Shown: positions 15,359 to 23,915, counted from the stretch's first letter. The stretch is 27,121 bases of DNA from J005 sp964613235 (GCA_964613235.1 CAZTGM010000023.1:1-27121); one strand, 5' to 3'. Numbers and translations are program-made. Notes: generated from the sequence alone by a model not told the origin.

Positions 15359-16303
15359 ATGAAGGTTAGCCTGATGCTGCCGGAGCTGGATACGGCAGCG
15401 TTACAGCGTTTGTGCGGTGCAGATAATTATGTGCTCCGGCAGGTGGCGGATTTCTTTCAGGTGCGTTTTCTCGGTTCACCCGGCCAGTGGGTCGTCGAGG
15501 GAGAACGTGCCGACGAGGCCGTGCGTCTGATGCAGCGGCTGGCTGCAGGTGGGCGGGACATCAGCCGGGCGGCACTGGAAGGCATGCTCAAGGACAGTCA
15601 CGCTCAGGTTGCCTCCGGTGATTCTGTCGATGGCGATGTGCTGCTGGCCGGACGGCGGCATATTCGCGGCAAGACAGCCAATCAGCGGCGCTATGTCAGG
15701 ATGATGGCGGAACATGTGCTGACGCTGGCTGTGGGGCCCGCCGGTTCGGGCAAGACCTATCTGGCCGTGGCGGCGGCCGTGCAGGCGATGCTGAACAATC
15801 AGGTCGAGCGCATTGTGCTCACACGCCCTGCCGTGGAGGCAGGGGAGCGTCTGGGTTTTCTGCCCGGCGACATGCAACAGAAGGTGGATCCGTATCTGCG
15901 ACCGCTGTTTGATGCACTGACCGATATGCTCGGGCTGGAGAAAATGAATGCGTTGCTGGAAAGCGGGCGCATCGAGATTGCGCCGCTGGCCTATATGCGC
16001 GGACGTACGCTGAACGATGCCTTTATTATTCTTGATGAAGCCCAGAATACGACGCGGGAGCAAATGAAAATGTTCCTCACCCGCCTGGGGTTCGGCTCGA
16101 AAATGGTGGTGACCGGTGATATCACCCAGATTGATCTGCCCAACCATCGCGGCAGCGGCCTGTCACATGCCCTGCAGGTGCTTGACGGTCTGCCGGATGT
16201 GGCCATTTGTCGCCTTTCGGGTCGCGATGTCGTACGCCACCGGCTGGTGGAAAGCATCGTCAATGCCTATGAACGGCAGAATAGTCCGGACAGCAATGAT
16301 TGA
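15359..16303 (+). CDS. ybeZ: PhoH-like ATPase (YbeZ)
   Basis: This is a cytoplasmic P-loop ATPase of the PhoH family. YbeZ is functionally and genomically tied to YbeY in rRNA processing and ribosome maturation, although its exact reaction is unsettled. The 314 residues have an N-terminal region (about 1-105) and the PhoH ATPase domain with Walker A GPAGSGKT (126-133), LTRPAVEAGERLGFLPGD, Walker B FIILDEAQN (222-230), and the sensor-like VTGDITQIDLP. Length matches E. coli YbeZ when its longer N-terminus is excluded. The ATG is preceded by GGAGGTG at good spacing. The gene overlaps ybeY by 8 bases. Confidence 0.93.
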   Translation: MKVSLMLPELDTAALQRLCGADNYVLRQVADFFQVRFLGSPGQWVVEGERADEAVRLMQRLAAGGRDISRAALEGMLKDSHAQVASGDSVDGDVLLAGRRHIRGKTANQRRYVRMMAEHVLTLAVGPAGSGKTYLAVAAAVQAMLNNQVERIVLTRPAVEAGERLGFLPGDMQQKVDPYLRPLFDALTDMLGLEKMNALLESGRIEIAPLAYMRGRTLNDAFIILDEAQNTTREQMKMFLTRLGFGSKMVVTGDITQIDLPNHRGSGLSHALQVLDGLPDVAICRLSGRDVVRHRLVESIVNAYERQNSPDSND

Positions 16304-16790
16304 TATTCTCGTGGATGATGAGGTGGAGGCGGACGGGCTGCCTGCGCCGGCGCTATTGCGTCAGACCATTTACCAGGCATTGCAGTGCGCCGGCTTTGAC
16401 AATGTTGAAGCGGCTCAACTATGCCTGCGTTTGACCACCGATGCGCAGATACGCGAGCTGAACCGACAATGGCGCGGGCAGGACAGTGCAACGGATGTGT
16501 TGTCCTTTCCGTTGCAGGCAGGCCCGGCATTCACGCTGGACGAATATCTGGGCGATGTTGTCCTGGCGTTTCCCTATGTTGTGCGTGAGGCGGAGCGTTT
16601 GAGTCTGCCGCTGGCCGATCATGTACAGCATTTGCTGGTGCATGGTATACTGCATCTGGTCGGTTTCGACCATGCCGGGGCGGAGGACAAACGCCGCATG
16701 CAGGCACTGGAACGGCAGGCTATGCAGGCACTGGGCTTGCATGATCCGTTTCCGGCATGGCAGGTACAGGAGAAGGGATCATGCAACTGA
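16296..16790 (+). CDS. ybeY: Endoribonuclease YbeY / rRNA maturation factor
   Basis: YbeY is a zinc-dependent RNase involved in 16S rRNA 3'-end maturation and ribosome quality control. The 164 residues contain the zinc motif HGILHLVGFDH, with His116, His120 and His126, and the conserved Arg60 region in ELNRQWRGQDSATDVLSFP. The frame is open 180 bases further upstream inside ybeZ, but that extension looks like out-of-frame ybeZ. The ATG at 16296 gives MIDILVDDEVE, the family's usual beginning, and a normal length (E. coli about 155). It overlaps ybeZ by 8 bases and corC by 10 bases, so all three are probably translated together. Confidence 0.94.
   Translation: MIDILVDDEVEADGLPAPALLRQTIYQALQCAGFDNVEAAQLCLRLTTDAQIRELNRQWRGQDSATDVLSFPLQAGPAFTLDEYLGDVVLAFPYVVREAERLSLPLADHVQHLLVHGILHLVGFDHAGAEDKRRMQALERQAMQALGLHDPFPAWQVQEKGSCN
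16768..16777 (+). promoter_or_regulatory. Ribosome binding site that sets the corC start
   Basis: AGGAGAAGGG lies just before ATG 16781-16783. It favours this start over the ATG at 16757, which would need a site inside ybeY and has none as good. Confidence 0.65.
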
Positions 16791-17593
16791 TGCATGCGTT
16801 GACGGAGCGCTGGCGTAAACGATTGCTACACTGGCTGCGACCGGGCAGGACGGTGGAAGAATTGCTGGAAATGATCGGCCGGGCCGAAGCCGTGCGGTCG
16901 GATGAGCAGCGCAATATGCTGCAAGGCATGGTGGAGTTTCACGAAACGCGTGTACGAGAAGTCATGATTCCGCGTTCGGATATCCATGCCGTTGGCATCG
17001 ATGCGGATTTTGCCGAGGTGGAACGGCGCATGGTGGAGAGCGGCGTCAATCGTTTGCCGGTCATGGACGGCGATATCGATCATGTGCTGGGTGCGATTCA
17101 CGCTTCTGATCTGGTGGCATGGCATGTGCAGGGCGGTACGGGCGAGTTGAAGGATTTTGTGCGCCGCTGCCTGCGCGTGTCGGAACTGGAAAAGGTGTCC
17201 GGTCTGCTCACCGAAATGAAACGGGAATCGGTGCATATGGCCATCGTACATGACGAATACGGCGGTACGGCGGGGCTGGTGACGTTATCGGATCTGCTAA
17301 CTGAGATCGTCGGTGAAATCGACGAATCGCGCGATGTGGCCGAGATCGAATGCGTGCAGCAGGACGATGGCAGTTACATCGTCATGGGCCGCATGCTGGT
17401 CGAGGAATTGGCCGACGAACTGGACATGACGCTGCCGGAAGGTGATTTCGATACCGTGGCCGGCCTGGTTACGGCTGAACTCGGGCGTATTCCGCGGCGC
17501 GGTGAAAGCATTCGTCTGCATGGCCTGCAGTTTGTGGTATTGCAGTCCGATGCCCGCAGAATCCTGAAATTACGCGTTTCCCGCTACAGCTGA
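16781..17593 (+). CDS. corC: CBS-domain protein, CorC/YbeX family
   Basis: CorC/HlyC-family proteins pair two CBS domains with a C-terminal transporter-associated domain. Family members have been linked to magnesium/cobalt homeostasis and, as YbeX, to ribosome function. The 270 residues have no membrane segments. The CBS pair is at about residues 55-175 (VREVMIPRSDIHAVGID, VNRLPVMDGDIDHVLGAIHA, VHMAIVHDEYGGTAGLVTL), and the C-terminal domain runs from about 190 (DGSYIVMGRMLVEELADELD to the end). The chosen ATG follows AGGAGAAGGG; a longer frame would start at 16757. Its place between ybeY and lnt is the conserved proteobacterial order. It overlaps ybeY by 10 bases, and lnt starts 5 bases after its stop. 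Confidence 0.92.
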   Translation: MQLMHALTERWRKRLLHWLRPGRTVEELLEMIGRAEAVRSDEQRNMLQGMVEFHETRVREVMIPRSDIHAVGIDADFAEVERRMVESGVNRLPVMDGDIDHVLGAIHASDLVAWHVQGGTGELKDFVRRCLRVSELEKVSGLLTEMKRESVHMAIVHDEYGGTAGLVTLSDLLTEIVGEIDESRDVAEIECVQQDDGSYIVMGRMLVEELADELDMTLPEGDFDTVAGLVTAELGRIPRRGESIRLHGLQFVVLQSDARRILKLRVSRYS

Positions 17594-17598
17594 CGCTC

Positions 17599-19065
17599 AT
17601 GAATGCCGCCTGGCTGCAACAACGATGGCCGAATGCAGGGCTGGCGTTCGTGGCCGGTGCTGTGATGCCGTTCGCCTTTGCCCCGTACGATCAGCTCTGG
17701 CTGGCTGTGCTCGGTATGACGTTATGGGCCTGGCTGTTGCAGCACGGTGGCGGTTTTGTGAGCGGCCTGGCCTTTGGCCTCGGTTGGTTTGGCCTGGGTG
17801 CCTGGTGGCTGGCCGATACCCTGCATATTTACGGCCATGTGCCGTATGTGCTGGCATGGTTGTGTGTGCTGGTGGTCGGTCTGGTACTGGCATTGTTTCC
17901 CGCCCTGTGGGCCTGGCTGGCGGTACGGTTTGCGGCGAATCGCTGGCAGTTTTTTATTTTGTTTACTGTTTTGGGCATGGCCGAGGAATGGCTGCGCGGA
18001 CATCTGTTGACTGGTCTGCCGTGGACGGCACTGGGCAATCTGCTGCTGGATACGCCGGCCGTTGGCTGGCTGGCTGTGCTCGGTGTGTATGGCGCCACAT
18101 GGCTGGTTTGTGCCCTGGCTGCGGCGGTGGCCCTGCTGGTAGCGCATCCGGCACGCAACGAGGCGCTGGTACTGGCCGCCGTGGTGGGCTTGATCTGGCT
18201 GGCACCGGCGCCGTATGCGGCCGATGGCCCTGCCTATCGCGCTGCCCTGATTCAGCCGGATATTCCGCAGGATCAGAAATGGGATGCGCAGCATGTGCCG
18301 CGGAACATGCAATTGCTGGCCCGTCTGTCGGCGCAGGCGTTACCGGTGGATGTCATTATCTGGCCGGAAGCAGCCGTGCCGTTTTATCTTTCGTTGTCAC
18401 CATCCTGGCAGCAATGGTTATATCGGCAGGCTGATGGCTGGCATACGGAATTTCTGTTCGGTGGCCTGAAGCTGCTGGATGCGGATAGCCGGCGGGCGCA
18501 AAATGGCCTCTATCTGCGTACGCAGGGGGAAACGCAGGGATTTGCGGCCAAGCAGCATCTGGTGCCTTTCGGTGAATATGTGCCGTCATGGTTGCCGTGG
18601 CTGCACAAGCTCGTGCCCGATATCGGTGATTTTCGGCCGGGTAGCGGAAGTGGCGTGCTGGCGGGCAGAGGCGGTCATTTTGGGGCCTTAATCTGTTATG
18701 AGTCGATTTTCCCCGAACAGGCACGGGCACGCGTGGTTGCCGGTGCGAATGTGCTGGTGGTGGTGACCAATGATGCCTGGTATGGCCATAGTCCTGCCGC
18801 CTGGCAGCATTTTCAGGCATCACGTGCGCGCGCCGTGGAAAACGGACGTTTCGTATTGCGTGCCGGCAATACGGGCGTTTCCGCCATTATCGGTCCTGAC
18901 GGTACGGTGCGGCAAACAATGCCGTGGTGGACGGCAGGCAGCGTTCGGGGTACATATCGCCTGTCCGGCGCGGTAACACCCTATCAGCGTTTTGGCGACG
19001 GCATCATGTGGTTTATGCTGGCGGTCGGAGGCATCATGTACTGGCGTTTGAGAAGAACATCATGA
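17599..19065 (+). CDS. lnt: Apolipoprotein N-acyltransferase
   Basis: Lnt is the inner-membrane enzyme that adds the third acyl chain to the N-terminal cysteine of lipoproteins, taking it from a phospholipid. The 488 residues begin with about six to seven membrane helices (1-200). A nitrilase-like periplasmic domain follows with the catalytic triad visible as Glu257 (IIWPEAAVPF), Lys318 (AAKQHLVPFGEY) and Cys366 (GALICYESIFPEQ). A final membrane helix lies near 465-483 (MWFMLAVGGIMYW). Size and triad match E. coli Lnt (512 residues; Glu267, Lys335, Cys387). The stop overlaps the gpsA start as ATGA. It indicates a Gram-negative envelope with Lol-type lipoprotein maturation. Confidence 0.95.
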   Translation: MNAAWLQQRWPNAGLAFVAGAVMPFAFAPYDQLWLAVLGMTLWAWLLQHGGGFVSGLAFGLGWFGLGAWWLADTLHIYGHVPYVLAWLCVLVVGLVLALFPALWAWLAVRFAANRWQFFILFTVLGMAEEWLRGHLLTGLPWTALGNLLLDTPAVGWLAVLGVYGATWLVCALAAAVALLVAHPARNEALVLAAVVGLIWLAPAPYAADGPAYRAALIQPDIPQDQKWDAQHVPRNMQLLARLSAQALPVDVIIWPEAAVPFYLSLSPSWQQWLYRQADGWHTEFLFGGLKLLDADSRRAQNGLYLRTQGETQGFAAKQHLVPFGEYVPSWLPWLHKLVPDIGDFRPGSGSGVLAGRGGHFGALICYESIFPEQARARVVAGANVLVVVTNDAWYGHSPAAWQHFQASRARAVENGRFVLRAGNTGVSAIIGPDGTVRQTMPWWTAGSVRGTYRLSGAVTPYQRFGDGIMWFMLAVGGIMYWRLRRTS

Positions 19066-20048
19066 GCAAACGGATTGCTGTGATTGGTGGCGGCTCTTGG
19101 GGCACGGCGCTGGCTATGGTGCTGGCCCGGGCGGGTCAGCAGGTGTGGCTGGTGACGCATACCGCGGCGCAGGCGGATACGTTAAATGGCGAGCGACAGA
19201 ATCGAGCCTATCTGCCGGATATCATGTTCCCGGACATGTTGCAGGCTACGGGTAATCTGCAGCAGGCACTGGACGGGGTGAATGCTTGCGTATTGGCGCT
19301 GCCCTGTTCGGCTGTGCCTGATGTGTTGCCGGCGCTGGATGGGGATTATCCGGTCATTGCGGCCTGCAAGGGCCTGAATCCGGATACGTTGCAGCGTACC
19401 GATCAATTGCTGGAGCCATCCATTGCACGTTCGCGCATTGCGTTGTTGTCCGGGCCTTCATTTGCGCTGGAAGTGGCGCGCGGTCAACCGACGGCGATCA
19501 CGATGGCCAGCGGCGATATCACTGTGGCGGCTTATGCCGCATCATTTTTCGATGATACGAATTTTCGCATTTATACTTGTGATGATGTTATCGGTGTGGC
19601 TATGGGTGGTGCGTTGAAAAATGTCATTGCCATTGCGTCCGGCATTGCCGAGGGGCTTGGTCTTGGTCATAACTCGGTGGCTGCTGCCGTGACGCGCGGT
19701 TTGTCGGAAATGGCGCGCATTGCTTGCGCCGTGGGCGGTCGCAATGAAACATTGATGGGGCTTTCCGGCATCGGTGATTTGGTGCTGACCTGTACCGGGG
19801 CGTTATCGCGTAACCGGCGGCTGGGCATCATGCTGGCTGAAGGGCTGGACGTGGCGGCGGCAGAGCAGCGTATCGGTCAGGCAGTGGAAGGTGTGCGCAC
19901 GGCCGATGCCGTGGATCGTCTGGCCCGGAAGATGGCACTGGATGTGCCGCTGATGCAGTCGGTGGCGCAGGTGTTGCGCGGCGATATGGCCATTGCCGAT
20001 GCCGTGCAGGCATTGATGAATCGTCCGGAACGCAGGGAATTCGAATGA
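19062..20048 (+). CDS. gpsA: NAD(P)+-dependent glycerol-3-phosphate dehydrogenase
   Basis: GpsA reduces dihydroxyacetone phosphate to sn-glycerol-3-phosphate, the backbone for phospholipid synthesis. The 328 residues have the nucleotide-binding GGGSWGTALA (9-18), Lys103 in AACKGLNPDT, LLSGPSFALEVARGQPTA, and catalytic Lys186 in GALKNVIAIASGIAEGLGLG. The substrate-domain motif LSGIGDLVLTC follows. The frame is open 138 bases upstream inside lnt, but the ATG at 19062 begins the family N-terminus MSKRIAVIGGGSWG, has GAGAAG upstream and overlaps the lnt stop by 4 bases. Coupling to lnt and to the next gene (also ATGA) suggests one transcript. Confidence 0.95.
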   Translation: MSKRIAVIGGGSWGTALAMVLARAGQQVWLVTHTAAQADTLNGERQNRAYLPDIMFPDMLQATGNLQQALDGVNACVLALPCSAVPDVLPALDGDYPVIAACKGLNPDTLQRTDQLLEPSIARSRIALLSGPSFALEVARGQPTAITMASGDITVAAYAASFFDDTNFRIYTCDDVIGVAMGGALKNVIAIASGIAEGLGLGHNSVAAAVTRGLSEMARIACAVGGRNETLMGLSGIGDLVLTCTGALSRNRRLGIMLAEGLDVAAAEQRIGQAVEGVRTADAVDRLARKMALDVPLMQSVAQVLRGDMAIADAVQALMNRPERREFE

Positions 20049-20566
20049 AGGACGAGGATCTGTTTGCCGAGGCGATGCAGAAGGTGCGGCCGATGCGTAC
20101 TCCGGCCAAAGTCACACCGCGCGGCAAGCCGCCACGGCCAGACAAGGCGAGGCGAGCATTGCATGCTGTTGTGGTCGAGCATGCTGCTGCGGTATCGGCC
20201 ATGCGGCCACAGCCGGATCAGGAACCATGGGTATTGCTGGCCGATGGCGTGTCACGCGAACAGCTGAAGAAACTGGCGGCAGGTCAGCCACCGGTGGCCA
20301 TGGAACTTGACCTGCATGGCATGACACGTGACGAAGCACTTGCAATGCTGGCGCAGAAGGTCAAGGCTCTGCAGGCAGGTTCAGGCCGTGTACTTTGTGT
20401 AATTCATGGCCGGGGACGCCATTCGCAGGGGCGGCCGGTACTGAAAGAGGCCGTTTATCATTGGCTGCGCGAGGGCCCTTATGCCGCTCAGGTGCTGGCT
20501 GTGGTGCCACAGCGGGGCACCGGTGGTGGCTCCTGCTTGGTGTTGCTGCGCAGACAAAAGGCCTGA
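20045..20566 (+). CDS. Smr-domain protein (putative nuclease/DNA-binding)
   Basis: The protein carries a C-terminal Smr domain, found in MutS2 tails and in stand-alone proteins with nicking endonuclease or RNA-cleaving activity. The 173 residues have a charged, probably disordered N-terminus (1-60). The Smr hallmark motifs follow: LDLHG (88-92), HGRG (121-124) and the closing GGGSCLVLLRR. This resembles the stand-alone YdaL/SmrB class in length and layout. The true substrate cannot be told from sequence. The start overlaps gpsA by 4 bases (ATGA), and the next gene starts 30 bases after its stop. Confidence 0.88.
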   Translation: MKDEDLFAEAMQKVRPMRTPAKVTPRGKPPRPDKARRALHAVVVEHAAAVSAMRPQPDQEPWVLLADGVSREQLKKLAAGQPPVAMELDLHGMTRDEALAMLAQKVKALQAGSGRVLCVIHGRGRHSQGRPVLKEAVYHWLREGPYAAQVLAVVPQRGTGGGSCLVLLRRQKA

Positions 20567-20596
20567 TCGCTTGCAGGCGTTGAGAGGAGGTCCCGG

Positions 20597-21004
20597 ATGT
20601 TGAATAGGAAACCGTTTGTGCGTGGTTGTCTGATGGCTCTGGCGCTGGTCTGGCCGCTCTGGCTGCAGGCTGCCGATGTGCCGCCTCCGCCCGTAGCAGT
20701 GGATGATTCGCCACAGGCAAGGGAAACAATCGACGCAACCGAAACACCACCGAATCTGAATAAAGAGTTCGAACATCTGAAAGACGATGAGCGCGTGGAA
20801 ATCTATTCGTACAAGCGCGATGATGGCGCCACGGTCGAGGAATATTCGGTGCAGGGCCGCGTGTACATGATCAAGGTGCAGCCCAAGGGGGGGCTGCCGG
20901 CGTATTATCTTTACGACGATAACGGTGATGGTGTATTCGAACGGCGTTTGCCGGGCGGTTACAAACGCCCGTCGCCGCCGATGTGGGTTATCAAACGCTT
21001 CTGA
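20597..21004 (+). CDS. DUF2782-type periplasmic protein
   Basis: This is a small exported protein of unknown function, probably DUF2782. The 135 residues start with a signal peptide (about 1-25, LMALALVWPLWLQA before ADVPPPP). A proline/acid-rich linker follows, then a compact C-terminal domain with VEIYSYKRDDGATVEEYSV, YMIKVQPKGGLPAYYL, and the closing PPMWVIKRF, which is characteristic of the family. The ATG has a strong GAGAGGAGG ribosome site. In related bacteria the gene is often found near DNA polymerase I or thrB, so its place here after gpsA/smr is only loosely informative. The next frame overlaps its last 22 bases. Confidence 0.8.
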   Translation: MLNRKPFVRGCLMALALVWPLWLQAADVPPPPVAVDDSPQARETIDATETPPNLNKEFEHLKDDERVEIYSYKRDDGATVEEYSVQGRVYMIKVQPKGGLPAYYLYDDNGDGVFERRLPGGYKRPSPPMWVIKRF

Positions 21005-21618
21005 GCACTGTTCCCCGACTAATTTTGATTACCGATCTCGGACGTGTGCCCGAGCATGTGCTGCTGGAAAAAACCGAAGCGGCACTGGCCGGCGGTGTCG
21101 ATGCGGTATTATTGCGTGAGCGGCAACTGGATGCAGCCCGTATGTTGGCTCTGGCAGCAAAACTGCGGGCGCTGACAGCGGATGCCGGCGCGCAATTGCT
21201 TATTCATACACAGGCCGATATTGCGCAGGCCGTGGGAGCCGATGGCGTGCATGTTTCGCGTTATGATATTGGCACGATCCCGCAAATACGCTGCTGGCTG
21301 GAAGCGCAAGGCTCTGGAATGGGTTGTTCTGCCTCCTGTCATGATGCAACGGAGCTGGCACAGGCAGCAGATGTCGGCGCGGACTTTGCTCTGTTATCGC
21401 CCGTGTTTGCCACAAGTTCACATCCGGAGGCGGCGACTCTGGGCGTGAGTAAATTTCAACGCCTGGCGGCTGCCGCCGGGATACCGGTCATGGCACTGGG
21501 CGGCATCGATAGTGGCAACCGCCATTTGCTGGCTGATTACGGTGTCGCCGTGATCAGCGCATTGCTGGAAGCTGCTGCGCCGAGAGAGACGGCACGCGCG
21601 CTGTCGCTGCACCCATGA
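20983..21618 (+). CDS. Thiamine-phosphate synthase/TenI-like TIM-barrel protein
   Basis: ThiE joins the pyrimidine and thiazole halves of thiamine; TenI is a related thiazole tautomerase. The 211 residues show the family fold: PRLILITDLGRVPEHVLLEK, LRERQLDAARMLALA, the DGVHVSRYDIGT segment, DFALLSPVFATSSHPEA, and the phosphate-binding MALGGIDSGN. The segment LSPVFATSSHPEA resembles the divergent ThiE-like domain found fused to Nudix (MutT) proteins, so a classic ThiE role is uncertain. The most upstream start is GTG at 20983, overlapping the DUF2782 gene by 22 bases. No good ribosome site is visible, so a later start or coupled translation is possible. No other thiamine gene is nearby. Confidence 0.7.
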   Translation: MGYQTLLSTVPRLILITDLGRVPEHVLLEKTEAALAGGVDAVLLRERQLDAARMLALAAKLRALTADAGAQLLIHTQADIAQAVGADGVHVSRYDIGTIPQIRCWLEAQGSGMGCSASCHDATELAQAADVGADFALLSPVFATSSHPEAATLGVSKFQRLAAAAGIPVMALGGIDSGNRHLLADYGVAVISALLEAAAPRETARALSLHP

Positions 21619-21693
21619 GCGCATTTCCTGCACATTGGCGCATGCTTTGGTATCCTTTATGTTTGTGCAGGGGGATGTGGAAGGTGAGGTATT

Positions 21694-22380
21694 ATGGAGA
21701 ATCTTGATCAGATCGCTTCCGTACTGGCCCTGAGCATGGGCGCGGCCTGGGCCAGCGGCATCAATCTCTATGCGGCAATCTTCATGCTCGGCTTTATGGG
21801 CGCAACGGGTAATATGGATTTGCCGCCTGCACTGGAAGTATTGCAAAATCCGCTGGTGTTGTTTGCCGCCGGTGCGATGTATGTGGTGGAGTTTTTTGCC
21901 GACAAGATCCCCGGCGTGGATACCGGCTGGGATGTGATTCATACGTTTATCCGTATTCCTGCAGGCGCGATGATGGCTGCCGGTGCTGTTGGGCCGGTTG
22001 ACCCGGCCGTGGCTATTGCTGCGGGTATTCTCGGCGGCGGTATTTCAGCGGCCAGTCATGCGACCAAGGCCGGCAGCAGGGCGGTTATCAATACATCGCC
22101 CGAACCGTTTACGAACTGGACGGCATCGATTGCCGAAGATGTGGCTGTCATCGGTGGCCTGTGGACAGCGTTGCACCATCCATGGCTGTTCCTCGTCCTG
22201 CTGATCCTGTTTCTGCTGTTTCTGGTCTGGTTTCTGCCACGCCTGTGGCGTGGTATCAAAATGGTATTGGCCAAAGTTGTCGGCTGGTTCGGCCGTAAAG
22301 GTGAAGCCGAATCCCGTGCCGCAGCGCAGGTCGATATGCCTGTTGAGGGTGAGAGAACGAACGGACCATCATCGTCATAG
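21694..22380 (+). CDS. DUF4126-type membrane protein
   Basis: This is an integral membrane protein of unknown function. The 228 residues have about four hydrophobic helices (around residues 8-30, 50-70, 85-120 and 160-185). They are rich in Gly/Ala, with stretches such as AAWASGINLYAAIFMLGFMG, DKIPGVDTGWDVIHTFIRIP and GGISAASHATKAGSRAVINT, which resemble DUF4126. The C-terminal tail (about 205-228) is charged and probably cytoplasmic. A GGAAGGTGAGG ribosome site precedes the ATG. The 75-base gap before it suggests its own promoter, but I could not identify one securely. Confidence 0.72.
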   Translation: MENLDQIASVLALSMGAAWASGINLYAAIFMLGFMGATGNMDLPPALEVLQNPLVLFAAGAMYVVEFFADKIPGVDTGWDVIHTFIRIPAGAMMAAGAVGPVDPAVAIAAGILGGGISAASHATKAGSRAVINTSPEPFTNWTASIAEDVAVIGGLWTALHHPWLFLVLLILFLLFLVWFLPRLWRGIKMVLAKVVGWFGRKGEAESRAAAQVDMPVEGERTNGPSSS

Positions 22381-22469
22381 ACAGTCCGGATTAGAAGATT
22401 GGTGCAAATTCTGCAATACTGCGCCGCGCCAGAAGCAACTGGGAATCTTGTAAGGACATGCAATAACCA

Positions 22470-23537
22470 ATGAGCATCCAGTATCCAACCGATGACCTGC
22501 GTATCAGCGGAATCCAGGAAGTAGTTTCCCCGCAGTGCGTTCATGACGAATATCCGATTTCCGAAATCGCTGCGAAAACAACCAGTGAAACGCGGCAGCA
22601 AATCCATGATATCCTCTACGGCAAGGATGATCGTCTGCTGGTGGTGATCGGTCCGTGTTCGATTCATAACCCCGATGCAGCCATTGAATATGCCGGCCGC
22701 ATCCGTCACATGCGCGAGGAACTGGGCGAGGATCTGCTCATTGTCATGCGCGTCTATTTTGAAAAACCACGCACGACAGTGGGCTGGAAAGGGCTGATTA
22801 ATGATCCGAACCTCGATGGCTCATATGAAATCAACAAGGGCATTCGCCTGGCACGCAAGCTGCTGCTGGATGTCAACGAATTGGGTGTGCCGGCGGGCAA
22901 TGAGTTTCTCGATCTGATCACACCGCAGTATTTCGCCGATCTGGTCAGCTGGGGAGCTATCGGCGCACGTACCACCGAGTCGCAGGGACATCGTGAACTG
23001 GCCAGTGGCCTGTCCTGCCCGGTCGGCTTTAAAAACAGCACCGATGGCGGCTGTCAGATTGCCATTGATGCCATCCGTGCGGCACGACATCCGCATGTAT
23101 TCCTGTCGCTGACCAAGCAGGGCCACTCGGCGATTTTCTCCACCAGCGGCAATGAGGACTGCCATATCATTCTGCGTGGTGGTAAGGAGCCGAATTACGA
23201 TGCAGATTCGGTGGCGGCAGCAATCGGTCTGCTGGAGAAGGCCGGCGTGGATACCGGGCTGATGATTGATTGCAGCCATGCCAACAGCCGTAAACAATAT
23301 GCGCGCCAGGTGGAGGTTGGTTATGACGTAGCCGGCCAGATTGCTACCGGCAACCACAAGATCACCGGCGTGATGGTGGAAAGCCACCTCAAGCCGGGAA
23401 GGCAGGATGTCGTGCCGGGCAAGAAGCCGGATTACGGCGTCAGTATTACCGATGCCTGCCTGGGCTGGGATGATTCGGCCGATCTGCTGCATGTGCTGGC
23501 CGAGGCCGTACGCAAGCGACGTCAGTCTATTCGCTGA
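22470..23537 (+). CDS. aroG: 3-deoxy-D-arabino-heptulosonate-7-phosphate synthase, AroG type
   Basis: This enzyme condenses phosphoenolpyruvate and erythrose 4-phosphate, the first step of the shikimate pathway to aromatic amino acids. The 355 residues match class I-alpha synthases such as E. coli AroG/AroF/AroH. The metal ligands are present: Cys63 (GPCSIH), His269 (IDCSHANSRKQ), Glu303 (VESHLKPGRQ) and Asp327 (SITDACLGWDDS). The segment TTESQGHRELASGLSCPVGF is typical. Which amino acid inhibits it cannot be read with confidence, so the symbol names the family. The gene lies 89 bases after the DUF4126 gene, and the YnfA-like gene starts 6 bases after its stop. Confidence 0.94.
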   Translation: MSIQYPTDDLRISGIQEVVSPQCVHDEYPISEIAAKTTSETRQQIHDILYGKDDRLLVVIGPCSIHNPDAAIEYAGRIRHMREELGEDLLIVMRVYFEKPRTTVGWKGLINDPNLDGSYEINKGIRLARKLLLDVNELGVPAGNEFLDLITPQYFADLVSWGAIGARTTESQGHRELASGLSCPVGFKNSTDGGCQIAIDAIRAARHPHVFLSLTKQGHSAIFSTSGNEDCHIILRGGKEPNYDADSVAAAIGLLEKAGVDTGLMIDCSHANSRKQYARQVEVGYDVAGQIATGNHKITGVMVESHLKPGRQDVVPGKKPDYGVSITDACLGWDDSADLLHVLAEAVRKRRQSIR

Positions 23538-23543
23538 GGAAGC

Positions 23544-23873
23544 ATGATGAGCACGCTGGCGCTGTATGTCGCTGCGGCCCTGGCGGAAATTGTCGGCTGT
23601 TTCGCCTTTTGGCACTGGTTGCGGGCAGGTGGTCATGCGGCCTGGTTGCTGCCAGGTATTGCCAGCCTGATCCTGTTTGCCTGGCTGCTGACGCGCTCGG
23701 ATGTGGCTTTCGCCGGTCGCGCCTATGCGGCCTATGGTGGCATTTATATCGTCAGCTCATTGCTCTGGCTGTGGTTGGTCGAAGGCCAGTTGCCCGATCG
23801 TTGGGACCTGGCCGGAGCTGCCCTGTGTCTGTGTGGGGCGAGCGTGATTTTGTTCGCACCGCGTACGGTCTGA
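23544..23873 (+). CDS. YnfA-family (UPF0060) small inner-membrane protein
   Basis: This is a small four-helix membrane protein of the UPF0060/YnfA family. Members have been suggested to be SMR-like transporters, but function is not settled. The 109 residues show the family's N-terminus (ALAEIVGCFAFWHWLRAGG), a second helix with SLILFAWLLTRSDVAFAGRA, the YAAYGGIYIVSSLLWLWLVE helix, and the closing WDLAGAALCLCGASVILFAP. It lies 6 bases after the DAHP synthase stop, so co-transcription is likely. No functional link to aromatic synthesis is known to me. Confidence 0.9.
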   Translation: MMSTLALYVAAALAEIVGCFAFWHWLRAGGHAAWLLPGIASLILFAWLLTRSDVAFAGRAYAAYGGIYIVSSLLWLWLVEGQLPDRWDLAGAALCLCGASVILFAPRTV

Positions 23874-23915
23874 AATAACACTGAATTTCCCTTTGTATGG
23901 CGCTAGCATGCGCCC

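Noticed and set aside
16116..16295. N-terminal extension of ybeY by 60 residues
   Set aside because: The extension is ybeZ read in another frame; the family N-terminus MIDILVDD begins at 16296.
18924..19061. N-terminal extension of gpsA by 46 residues
   Set aside because: It is the lnt 3' end in another frame. The nucleotide-binding N-terminus starts at 19062 in an ATGA overlap.
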